NCBI GenBank assembly: GCA_934130485.1
Contig: CAKOYE010000003.1
Coordinates: forward strand, 1-53,497
Direction: 5' to 3'
Source: an uncultured Bacilli bacterium
GTDB lineage: Bacteria; Bacillota_I; Bacilli_A; RF39; UBA660
DNA: 53,497 nucleotides
The translations under genes and the position numbers were made by a program. Within the stretch, counting starts at the first letter, position 1; every line of letters starts with the position of its first letter. The notes below the pieces were generated by a model. The model saw only the letters and a program-made list of their open reading frames with translations. It made no database searches and was not told the DNA's origin. Shown here piece by piece: positions 1 through 7,795 of this stretch.

Positions 1-32
1 ATTTTTTATAAATAAATATAAATATCATATAA

Positions 33-61
33 TTGACTTTCATAAGTTAATATGAAATAAT
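33..61 (+). promoter_or_regulatory. Putative sigma-A promoter
   Basis: TTGACT (33-38), a 17-base spacer and AATAAT (56-61) precede the first gene. The match to consensus is moderate and background AT content is very high, so this is a suggestion only. Confidence 0.35.
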
Positions 62-89
62 TTGATTATATTATTTTGGTGGTGTTATT

Positions 90-1265
90 ATGTATATTAA
101 TAAAAAATATAGGAATTTCTTAATTACAGTTAATATTATTTTTATAATATTTTCAGTGTTCAACTTAATTATTAGTGTTCCATACATTGTTTCAGAATTT
201 GTATATTATAAAGATGACATTAATACTGCCCTACAAGCTAAAAGTATGGCAAGCAGTATTAAATTTACAATAATAAGTATTATTTTATTAATTATTGTTT
301 ATAAAATTAAAAATAGAATTTATTATGCTAATTTCTATTCTAGCTATTTTGAAAACAGTTTAGATGGAATTATTAATTTTGAAACTTTAGCTAAAGTTAC
401 TGGTAAAAATTTAAAAACTATAAAAAGACAAATAACTATTTTAAGAATAATGTTAATGCGTAATTTCAAAATAACAAAAATTAAAAATAAGACAGTTATT
501 GAACTCAATAGCAAAAAATGTTTATGTATTTGTAAAAGTTGTGATGCACAAATAGAGGCAAAAGAATATTTTACAGGAATTTGTCCTTATTGTAACAGTT
601 CTGACTTAAATGCAAAAGTAATATCAGGTAATAGATTTTATAGTATTTCAAATGATTTCAAAAATGGAATTAATAATTCTAATCATTATACTTGCAAAAA
701 TATTAGTTTAAAAAAAGGAATTTTTATATTTTTATTTAGTATTAATTTATTCATTATTATAATTTTGTTTATGTTTTCAATCAGTAATCTTGCACATTAT
801 TTTGATAAGTCATATCAAACAAAAATTCTTTTATCGCCAGATAATCATCTTTATTCTTATAAACTAATAAAGGCTAATATTCTTGATTCCTTTATATATA
901 GCACTTTAGTTTCAAGTATATTAACACCATTTGTTATTTTTAGATTACTTAAAATAAAAAATATTAATATTGCTACACTTTGTTCTAATTATTTTGCAAA
1001 AAGTAAGACACCACTTATAAATATAAATGATATTCCCAATTATAATAAAAATTACGTAAAAAAAATTAATCTTGCAATCAAAAGACACTACCTTAAAAAT
1101 TGTACTTTAGAAATGCATAACGATAAATTACTTGTTGCCCTTTCTAAAAAGATTGTTAAGGACAAATGTCCTAACTGTGGTGCTTCTATTATTGGTGCAG
1201 TTAATATAGATTATACTTGCAGATATTGTAATAGTAAAATAATGAATGTTGTTATAAAAAAATAA
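90..1265 (+). CDS. Membrane protein with duplicated TM/zinc-ribbon halves, function unknown
   Basis: I do not recognise the family. The 391-residue protein looks like two copies of one module. Each copy has two hydrophobic segments (about 10-33 and 55-72; about 210-232 and 268-290), then a charged stretch that could form a winged-helix-like fold (about 93-140; 305-355), then a four-cysteine zinc ribbon: C148/C151 with C165/C168, and C360/C363 with C377/C380. The ribbons and basic regions are probably cytoplasmic, giving a membrane-tethered metal-binding protein. The start has a GGTGGTG ribosome binding site 6-8 bases upstream. It is transcribed alone and ends at a bidirectional terminator shared with the convergent peptidase-like gene. 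A regulatory or scaffold role is possible but unproven. Confidence 0.75.
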   Translation: MYINKKYRNFLITVNIIFIIFSVFNLIISVPYIVSEFVYYKDDINTALQAKSMASSIKFTIISIILLIIVYKIKNRIYYANFYSSYFENSLDGIINFETLAKVTGKNLKTIKRQITILRIMLMRNFKITKIKNKTVIELNSKKCLCICKSCDAQIEAKEYFTGICPYCNSSDLNAKVISGNRFYSISNDFKNGINNSNHYTCKNISLKKGIFIFLFSINLFIIIILFMFSISNLAHYFDKSYQTKILLSPDNHLYSYKLIKANILDSFIYSTLVSSILTPFVIFRLLKIKNINIATLCSNYFAKSKTPLININDIPNYNKNYVKKINLAIKRHYLKNCTLEMHNDKLLVALSKKIVKDKCPNCGASIIGAVNIDYTCRYCNSKIMNVVIKK

Positions 1266-1280
1266 AATTCTAAACAAACT

Positions 1281-1313
1281 AAAAATCTACATATAATTTT
1301 GATGTAGATTTTT
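1281..1313. terminator. Bidirectional intrinsic terminator
   Basis: A 12-bp stem (AAAAATCTACAT / ATGTAGATTTTT) with a 9-base loop lies between two convergent genes, and the A- and T-rich stem arms give a U-tract in both directions. Confidence 0.8.
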
Positions 1314-1334
1314 TATATAAAATTATATTTTGCA

Positions 1335-2636
1335 TCAAAATGGATCATCAATTTTTACCATAATTGGAGAACTGTCACACGCTTCCCTTTGTTTTTGATT
1401 TAGATACTTTTTATTTATATATACAGCATATACGTATTTATCAAAAAAATTATCATTCATAACATATGAACCATTATAATTTTCACACACATTTCTAGTA
1501 TCTTCAACTTTCCAATGTGTTGGTATTTCGTTTTCCAAATTAACTCCAGTAAATATCATAGCATGTGTTGCAGAACTTTCCTTTGACTCTAGTAACTCTT
1601 TTCTAGTAAGTGAAATAATTTGAAAAAATTTATTATATTGGTATAATCTACAATCCATTATTCCGTTTTCTAAATCAATATCCTTTCTAATTTCAGAACT
1701 AAATCTAACCGGAATATTATCCTTTAATTGTTTTATTGCCAATTCTTTTAATTCATTAATTGGAACATTTATGTAACTTGGATATGAACTCTTATATATA
1801 TTTTGAAAATAGTGATTTTCATATTTTCTATAATATTTCTTGTCCTTTGTATCAAAACTAGCTACACTTATATAATCCCTTAAATTTAATTCTAATATTT
1901 TGTTTTTAAACTGAATAGGTGATATATTTGTTATTTTTTTTACATCGCCTTTATTGTCTCTATAAATATAATTGAATCTAAGTTTTGGTTCACCTATAAT
2001 TTTGGATAAAATTGAATACACTTCAAACAACATTTCTTCTTTTAATATCATCAATTCATCTGTATTTTTACTTTTTTTATATTTTAATATACAAAAAATA
2101 TCTTTTTTTAATTTTTCGTTTAAAATACTAAGTAACAATTTAGAATTCAGGCTATTAACTGTTTCTGGCATAATGTCATATGGCATAATTCCATATTTTT
2201 CAATAATCTCAACAAAATAAGACCAATATCCCCATTCAGTTATTCCGACCTTAAAAATACTATCTAAATCCGGATTATTTTCTTCTATTATCGTTTCATA
2301 TATAGAATTAAATTTTTCCAACTTGTCAAAAAAAGAAATATAATTATATGATAAATTGATACTATTAATATCACAATTCAATTTTCTTGAAATATCATAC
2401 TTTAAAAAATTTATTCCTGCGTATATCCAACACCTAAAACTTTCACCTTGATTTTCTCTTTTTACACTTGGTAACTCTATGGTAAATTTTTTCTTATTAA
2501 CTTCAAAAATTTTTAAATCCATAAGAGCTTTATATAATGAATTATTTTTAATTTGAGATTCTATTTTTTTATTATCTTTATTATTATATTTTTTTCTAAA
2601 TTTATTAATCAAATCATTAGTTATATTTTTATTCAT
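1335..2636 (-). CDS. Divergent bleomycin-hydrolase/aminopeptidase C-like papain-fold protein
   Basis: The 433 residues match the peptidase C1B (PepC/bleomycin hydrolase) length and layout. The nucleophile region reads NQGESFRCWIYAG, with oxyanion Gln63 six residues before Cys69, as in PepC. The histidine block THAMIFTG places His358. The third catalytic block, normally WKVENSWG, reads WKVEDTRN, so the catalytic Asn is Asp379 and the SWG is lost. The C-terminus (SSPIMVKIDDPF) resembles the PepC tail but lacks its last residues, which in the family plug the active site. No signal peptide is seen, so it is cytoplasmic. It is last in a minus-strand cluster with DUF5680, radical SAM and GH5 genes (34-base gap upstream). 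It may be a weak or altered peptidase; family assignment is fairly sure, activity is not. Confidence 0.75.
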   Translation of the reverse strand: MNKNITNDLINKFRKKYNNKDNKKIESQIKNNSLYKALMDLKIFEVNKKKFTIELPSVKRENQGESFRCWIYAGINFLKYDISRKLNCDINSINLSYNYISFFDKLEKFNSIYETIIEENNPDLDSIFKVGITEWGYWSYFVEIIEKYGIMPYDIMPETVNSLNSKLLLSILNEKLKKDIFCILKYKKSKNTDELMILKEEMLFEVYSILSKIIGEPKLRFNYIYRDNKGDVKKITNISPIQFKNKILELNLRDYISVASFDTKDKKYYRKYENHYFQNIYKSSYPSYINVPINELKELAIKQLKDNIPVRFSSEIRKDIDLENGIMDCRLYQYNKFFQIISLTRKELLESKESSATHAMIFTGVNLENEIPTHWKVEDTRNVCENYNGSYVMNDNFFDKYVYAVYINKKYLNQKQREACDSSPIMVKIDDPF

Positions 2637-2670
2637 AAAAACACCTCTATAAAAACTTATTTTAAATTTT

Positions 2671-3129
2671 TTATTTAATTAACCCACCGCTGCATCTTAA
2701 TTCATAAATTTTTTCATTGTCTTTATAAACTGTTTCTATTCCATTAAAATAACTTAAATCTCCATCAACTTTAAAAACATACCTATATTCACCATTAATA
2801 AATTCCTTAGGTCCTCTAACAGGAATAACGTCATCACTTCCAACCATCATTAACGCAGGTCTTAAAGCTTTATCCATTGCTTCCTCTCCTAAATTTTGAT
2901 TAATAGTAACACCATAATAATTCATAGCCCAATAAATTTTAGAATCAATATAAACCACTTCTTCACCAATAAAACTGGTTCCACCAAAATATGTATCATG
3001 ATAAATCATATTATCATTTTTATACTCATAATCATTTGAGTTTAATCTAGAACTAGTAACCTTCTCTATATTCTCATTTGCGTATGTTTGTTTTTTTGCC
3101 TCAATTAAAAATTTTCTTAAATTATCCAT
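2671..3129 (-). CDS. DUF5680 family protein
   Basis: The 152-residue protein carries the pattern I associate with DUF5680: an N-terminal RKFLIEAKKQTYA, a central YHDTYFGGTSFIGEEVVY, WAMNYYGVT, and a C-terminal half ending in a glycine pair (ELRCSGGLIK). The family is small, cytoplasmic and of unknown function. No transmembrane segment or signal peptide is visible. The ribosome binding site GGGAGAGG sits inside the 3' end of the upstream radical SAM gene and only 3 bases separate the two frames, so they are surely co-transcribed and probably translationally coupled. It is unlikely to be a RiPP precursor, because it has the whole globular domain and not a leader/core layout. Confidence 0.7.
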   Translation of the reverse strand: MDNLRKFLIEAKKQTYANENIEKVTSSRLNSNDYEYKNDNMIYHDTYFGGTSFIGEEVVYIDSKIYWAMNYYGVTINQNLGEEAMDKALRPALMMVGSDDVIPVRGPKEFINGEYRYVFKVDGDLSYFNGIETVYKDNEKIYELRCSGGLIK

Positions 3130-3132
3130 TTT

Positions 3133-4191
3133 TTACCTCTCCCTTTTATTATATATTTTTTTGCATAATGGTTCACTCCTAGTTCCACGGCCTGGAATAG
3201 AAAATTCACTTATATCGTCATATATATTGTATAATTTTACATTATATTTCTTGCACTCTTCTAAAGTTATATCTTTAAATGCTGGACAAGGTAGTATAGT
3301 ACCATCAAATTTTATATCAATTTTTTCTAAACCTGCATTACATTTATGATTAGCTTCACTCTGAAGTGGAATACCAATTCTTATACTTCCTGAATAATGC
3401 TTTTTAGAATTATTTAGTATTTCAAAAAATTCGCTTAATTCCAAATTTGACAATTGTAACTCATTTTTATTAAGTTTTCCTCTTCCCTGTGGAACAAAGT
3501 TTAAAATGCTTAAATTTTTTATTCCTGCAATTTCTAACATTTCTATTATGTCATTTATTTCTTTATAGTTAGGTTTCATTGGAACAAAGTGTACATCAAC
3601 ATTTAGATTAGTAAACTTTGCATTTAATAATGAATCAAGCAATGCCTGCCTAGAAGCTTGATTTCTACCCATTAGATACTCATCAGTTTCAAACTTATAA
3701 GCTTGGTAATCAAATACAATCTTATCTAATCCAATATTTTTTAAATTATTTAATATTGACTTTGAAATATTTGTATAGTTTTTTGTATCAATATACTGCA
3801 TATAATGATTCATAATCTTTTCAATAAGAAATGCATTCCATGGTTCATTTTTTAAAACATCATTAATTTTTTTATTCATTTCCATCATTAAATAATTTTT
3901 AGCTTCTTCACTTATTTCAGACTGCCTCATTACACCACTAGTAAAAATTACTGTTTTTATTTTCTTTTGTTTTGCATAATTTACCATTTCTATTAAATCT
4001 GGATGCAAAAACGGTTCGCCACCAGATAATGATAATTCTTCTATCCCACCAGTATTAATAAAAAAATCAATTACTCTCTTAAAATCAGCAAATTTTATTA
4101 TTTTTTCTTTTTCAATTGATGAATTAGATGAACAGAATTTACAACTATTAGGGCATTTTTCAATAATTTCAAAACATAAATCTCTTACCAT
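3133..4191 (-). CDS. Radical SAM protein with SPASM/Twitch-like C-terminus
   Basis: The [4Fe-4S]-SAM site is CPNSCKFC (Cys13, Cys17, Cys20; CX3CX2C), followed by a GGIEELSLSGGEPFLHPDLI glycine/GGE motif typical of SAM binding. The C-terminal part has extra cysteines at 284, 302, 313 and 343 around CNAGLEKIDIKFDGTILPCP, which resembles the auxiliary-cluster region of SPASM/Twitch proteins. Such enzymes often modify peptides or proteins, but the substrate here is unknown. The 352-residue length fits a single-domain radical SAM core plus auxiliary domain. The start is set by AGGAGG five bases upstream. It is 26 bases downstream of the GH5 gene and 3 bases upstream of the DUF5680 gene. Molybdopterin or heme-type roles are not supported by context. 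Confidence 0.8.
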   Translation of the reverse strand: MVRDLCFEIIEKCPNSCKFCSSNSSIEKEKIIKFADFKRVIDFFINTGGIEELSLSGGEPFLHPDLIEMVNYAKQKKIKTVIFTSGVMRQSEISEEAKNYLMMEMNKKINDVLKNEPWNAFLIEKIMNHYMQYIDTKNYTNISKSILNNLKNIGLDKIVFDYQAYKFETDEYLMGRNQASRQALLDSLLNAKFTNLNVDVHFVPMKPNYKEINDIIEMLEIAGIKNLSILNFVPQGRGKLNKNELQLSNLELSEFFEILNNSKKHYSGSIRIGIPLQSEANHKCNAGLEKIDIKFDGTILPCPAFKDITLEECKKYNVKLYNIYDDISEFSIPGRGTRSEPLCKKIYNKRER

Positions 4192-4217
4192 TTTTCCTCC
4201 TATTAATTATAAATTTC

Positions 4218-5291
4218 CTATTCGTTAATTAAATCTTTTATTAACTTTCCAGCTTCAGATAAATTGTCATCATTAAAATTATTTATGGATGCACCTGGAA
4301 TTAATAGTGCTGATGATTCATTTTTATCAGATAATGACCAAATTGCATAACTTAAATTATTCTTATTCATAAACTCTACCCACTTTAACGATTCTTCTTT
4401 ATCTATTATACCATTTCCAGAAGCATCACTTACTCCCCATTCACTTACAAATATAGGGATACTTTTTAAAGCTTCTGTTGTTCTTTCTCTTAACCATTCC
4501 CCATGTGATGCAGAATAAAAATGAAGAGCATACATTGTATTTTTATCGTTTATTTTATTATTTGCTGGTTTATCAACTTCTTGACTCCAAGTTGGAGTTC
4601 CAACAATTATTATACTATCTTTACTATTTTTCCTTATAACACTAATGACCTCTTCAGCATACGGCTTTATATTACCTTCCCAAGTAACATTGCCATTTGG
4701 TTCATTACATATTTCATATATTACATTTGGATAATCCTTATATTTTTGACTCATTTTTTCAAAAAATATTTTAGCTTCTTCTTTATGTTTTAAAGGGTCT
4801 CCATCACTTAATATATGCCAGTCAATTATTACATACATATCTAATTCTTTTGCATACTCGACTATTTCTTCAACCTTATCAATTAAGCTGGGATTATTTA
4901 TATAACCATTTTCTTCTGTATACAATGCGATTCTAAACAAATTTATATCAAGGTTTTCTTTTAAGCTTTTCATCATTTCCTTATTAGCAAATTTTGAATA
5001 CCACTGTAATCCATGTGTACTGATTCCTTTTAATCTAAAAGGTTCGCTATTTTCATTAACCAGTATATTATTTTCTATTCTAAGCCAACCATTATAATTT
5101 ACAAAATTGTTTTTTTCTACATTTTCAGTTTCGGAATTTTTTTCTTCAATAGTTTCATTTTCTTTATTTACTATTGTATCTTCCAACTCATTATTAAGGT
5201 TATTATTTTTTGATATATTGAATATACCAAATATAATTAAAAATATAGTTATAAATAAAATTAATACTGTTATTATTGTTTTCTTTTTCAT
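4218..5291 (-). CDS. Membrane-anchored GH5 family glycosidase (endoglucanase-like)
   Basis: After an N-terminal membrane anchor (about residues 5-25) and a polar Asn/Glu-rich linker (28-62), residues 63-357 form a glycoside hydrolase family 5 TIM barrel. The acid/base is Glu197 in YEICNEPNG and the nucleophile is Glu284 in FVSEWGVSD; FRLKGISTHGLQW and VIIDWHI are further GH5 landmarks. GH5 enzymes of this subtype (close to subfamily 2, by eye) hydrolyse beta-1,4-glucans at the cell surface. No carbohydrate-binding or sorting module is present. It is 34 bases downstream of the ATPase gene and leads the radical SAM/DUF5680/peptidase-like cluster. An uncleaved signal anchor seems more likely than secretion, as no cleavage site is clear. 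Confidence 0.88.
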   Translation of the reverse strand: MKKKTIITVLILFITIFLIIFGIFNISKNNNLNNELEDTIVNKENETIEEKNSETENVEKNNFVNYNGWLRIENNILVNENSEPFRLKGISTHGLQWYSKFANKEMMKSLKENLDINLFRIALYTEENGYINNPSLIDKVEEIVEYAKELDMYVIIDWHILSDGDPLKHKEEAKIFFEKMSQKYKDYPNVIYEICNEPNGNVTWEGNIKPYAEEVISVIRKNSKDSIIIVGTPTWSQEVDKPANNKINDKNTMYALHFYSASHGEWLRERTTEALKSIPIFVSEWGVSDASGNGIIDKEESLKWVEFMNKNNLSYAIWSLSDKNESSALLIPGASINNFNDDNLSEAGKLIKDLINE

Positions 5292-5325
5292 ATTATTACC
5301 TATTTTATACTTTCAATAAATTTTA

Positions 5326-6069
5326 TCAATCATCTAATAATTTATGTTGCATAGCTTCAGTATTACACAAATACATTTTATATAAGTTATATATATCCGT
5401 ATCTTTATAATTTATCTCTTTAAAGTTATCATTCAAATCTAAAATAATTCCATCACGATAACTAATTAAAATCGGAGAATGTGTCGCAATTATAAATTGA
5501 CTGCCTTGACTAGCTAATTCATCAATAAGATAAAGGAGTGATAATTGTCTTTGAGGTGATAATGCTGCTTCCGGTTCATCTAAAATATATAATCCATGAT
5601 CTGTAAATCTATTTTTAACTAAATTCAAAAATGCTTCTCCATGTGAACATTCGTGCAAATTACCTCCATAAGAATTATATAAATTACAAAATCCATCTTC
5701 CTCTACCAGTCTTTGTACCTCTGATGAAAAATTATAAAAGCTCTCTGCTCTTAAAAAGAATTTAGTTTTGGGTTTGTTAAATGTCGATACAGTTAAATAA
5801 TTGGATAAATTTGAAGTAGTATATTTTGTATTATATCGAAAATTTTCTGTGCCACCTTCTGCAGGTAAACCAAGTGCACAAGCAATTCCTTCAATAATTG
5901 TCGATTTTCCAACACCATTTTCACCAACAAAAAACGTAACTTGGGATTTAAAGGTTAATGAATCAAAATTTTTTATTAATTCAATATTAAAAGGATACTT
6001 ATTAAAATTTTCTATTCTATCACGATCTAATGTTATTCTTTTTATTATTAAATTACTATCAATATCCAT
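5326..6069 (-). CDS. AAA family ATPase, SMC/ABC-like, stand-alone
   Basis: A compact 247-residue ATPase with Walker A GENGVGKST near the N-terminus, an ABC-type signature-like SHGEAFLN, Walker B LYILDEPEAAL and the switch histidine in FIIATHSPILI. This is the pattern of AAA_21/COG3910-type predicted ATPases, which have a head domain without the long coiled coil of SMC or RecN. The ATG at 6069 is chosen because AAAGGA lies nine bases upstream; the longer reading frame would start directly on the ribosome binding site. Such proteins occur both alone and with toxin or nuclease partners. No nuclease neighbour is seen here, and the role is unknown. Confidence 0.8.
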   Translation of the reverse strand: MDIDSNLIIKRITLDRDRIENFNKYPFNIELIKNFDSLTFKSQVTFFVGENGVGKSTIIEGIACALGLPAEGGTENFRYNTKYTTSNLSNYLTVSTFNKPKTKFFLRAESFYNFSSEVQRLVEEDGFCNLYNSYGGNLHECSHGEAFLNLVKNRFTDHGLYILDEPEAALSPQRQLSLLYLIDELASQGSQFIIATHSPILISYRDGIILDLNDNFKEINYKDTDIYNLYKMYLCNTEAMQHKLLDD

Positions 6070-6151
6070 ATAACACATCCTTTAAAGTAATATTTCCTAC
6101 TAATATTAGTTTACCGTACAATTGTTTGTATGTCAATCACAAAAAAAATAA

Positions 6152-6168
6152 AAGGATTATAATTCCTT
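6152..6168 (-). terminator. Weak intrinsic terminator
   Basis: A short AAGGA/TCCTT stem followed on the minus strand by a T-rich run lies just after the HD-domain gene. Confidence 0.4.
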
Positions 6169-6210
6169 CTATTTACTATTCTTCATAAAAAATATATATT
6201 AGCATAAAAA

Positions 6211-7236
6211 TTATAATTTCATTTTTAAATATACATAACCTGACATATCATAAGACAAATTTTTGTCAATCAAATTTTGTGCAGATGAGTTAATTTTTGA
6301 AATTCTTACATTATTAACTAATGGATTTATATATCTTACTTTAGCTTTATGATGTACATAATAAACATTATCAGGTTTGTTACCAGAAACAATTACAGTT
6401 TTAGCTTTTTTCCAAAAATTAAAAGCATCTTTATATTTAGAATTTTCTATAATTTTTATAACATCTTTCTCTTTTAGATTATATAAATCTTCTATTGTTA
6501 TCAATTTTTCTTCATTTAATTTTTTTACAATATCCGCTAGTAACTGCATAGAGTATCTGGTTCTATCTTCTCTATAAATAATAGAAAGTTTACTTGTCAT
6601 TTCTAAAAAATCATAAGCAATGGAATATGTATTAAACATTAATTCCGGTATATTTTCTTCATTTACACCAACGCTAATATCATTATACATTTTTTTTACT
6701 TTTAATAAATCAGACAATTCATAGATAAATAAAGCATTTGACATAGAATATTCTAATCTATCTGCAGATAATTTTGGGGTATCATTATCAGCGATTGGAT
6801 ATATATGGTAATCATTAACACTATCTAATTTTATATTATCCCTTTTTAATAACGACATTATTTCTTTCGAATTTTTAATTATTTCAGTTGTTAAATCTTC
6901 TGTTGATTCTTGATTCATATAATCACCATTCAAAAAATCTATACAATGTTTAAATACAGGTGTTGCTATATCATGAAATAAACCTGATAAGGTTTGTTTT
7001 TTATCATGTGTAAAGTGCCAAACTATAAGTGCTACTGCAACTGAATGGTCTAAACTTGAAAAAAAGAAATTGTTTTCAAATAAATCAGAATATATAGTAC
7101 CATTCGTAACACTTATATATTTTTGTTTTAAAAGTTCCTTAGTATTTATATAATCATTTAACCATACTGGATAATTAGGTTCTAAAATAGAAAAATACTC
7201 TTTTATTCTATCATCAATAGTATCTATATAACTCAT
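6211..7236 (-). CDS. HD-domain protein, predicted phosphohydrolase
   Basis: The 341-residue protein has an HD-domain metal site: DHSVAVALIVWH, then SGLFHDIATPVFKH (the His-Asp pair), and a later acidic element DNDTPKLSADRLEYS. HD proteins of this type hydrolyse phosphate esters of nucleotides or other small molecules; the substrate cannot be told. The start is placed at the ATG at 7236 because AAAGGAG is eight bases upstream, whereas the 13-residue longer frame has no binding site. It is transcribed alone between the AAA ATPase and ssb, with short terminators on both sides. No membrane segment is seen. Confidence 0.75.
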   Translation of the reverse strand: MSYIDTIDDRIKEYFSILEPNYPVWLNDYINTKELLKQKYISVTNGTIYSDLFENNFFFSSLDHSVAVALIVWHFTHDKKQTLSGLFHDIATPVFKHCIDFLNGDYMNQESTEDLTTEIIKNSKEIMSLLKRDNIKLDSVNDYHIYPIADNDTPKLSADRLEYSMSNALFIYELSDLLKVKKMYNDISVGVNEENIPELMFNTYSIAYDFLEMTSKLSIIYREDRTRYSMQLLADIVKKLNEEKLITIEDLYNLKEKDVIKIIENSKYKDAFNFWKKAKTVIVSGNKPDNVYYVHHKAKVRYINPLVNNVRISKINSSAQNLIDKNLSYDMSGYVYLKMKL

Positions 7237-7292
7237 ATCATCTACTCCTTTAGTAAAAATATACCATATATTCATAAATTTTAAAATAAAAA

Positions 7293-7320
7293 AAACAAGA
7301 ATTTAAATATTATCTTGTTT
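7293..7320 (-). terminator. Intrinsic terminator after ssb
   Basis: An AAACAAGA/TCTTGTTT stem overlaps the 3' end of the ssb frame and is followed on the minus strand by a run of T. Confidence 0.6.
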
Positions 7321-7638
7321 TTTACTACTTAAAAATGTTACTTTTTCTGCTATTATTTCAACTGATTGGCGTTTTATATTTTCATCTAATTCTAAACTCC
7401 TAGTTTGTAGATGTCCTTTGATACCAATTAGGTCTCCTTTTTTTACATATTCAGCAGTATTCTCAGCAATACCTTTCCATAAAACACAAGGTATAAAATC
7501 TGTATCATACTCCCCATTAACATTTTTATAACTTCTAGGTACAGCTAATGTTATATTTGTAACTTTATTACCATTATCAGTTTCCCTTAATTCAGGATCA
7601 CTTACTAACCTTCCCACTAAAACAGTTTGATTTAACAT
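7303..7638 (-). CDS. ssb: Single-stranded DNA-binding protein, short form
   Basis: The whole 111-residue protein is one OB fold: MLNQTVLVGRLVSDPELR at the N-terminus, ITLAVPRSYKN in the middle, and a KGDLIGIKGHLQTRS strand with the basic and aromatic contacts typical of bacterial SSB. It binds single-stranded DNA as a tetramer in this family. It lacks the Gly/Gln-rich linker and the acidic DDDIPF-like tip that recruits repair partners; it ends SSKKQDNI. It is also not in the usual rpsF-ssb-rpsR context. This suggests a secondary SSB, perhaps one acquired from a mobile element, while the main ssb lies elsewhere. Confidence 0.9.
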   Translation of the reverse strand: MLNQTVLVGRLVSDPELRETDNGNKVTNITLAVPRSYKNVNGEYDTDFIPCVLWKGIAENTAEYVKKGDLIGIKGHLQTRSLELDENIKRQSVEIIAEKVTFLSSKKQDNI

Positions 7639-7795
7639 ATTATCTCTCCTTCCAAAATCAATATACTAATTTATTAAATGATAATCAAATTAGTAATTTT
7701 TAAAAATTGACGTAATTTATACACAAATTATTGATTTTTTGTAGTAAGATATATTTAATTTAAATTTTTTAAAATGTAAACAAAAAAAATTATTG

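Noticed and set aside
2671..3129. DUF5680 protein as a RiPP precursor for the radical SAM enzyme
   Set aside because: It is a complete globular family member and not a leader/core peptide.
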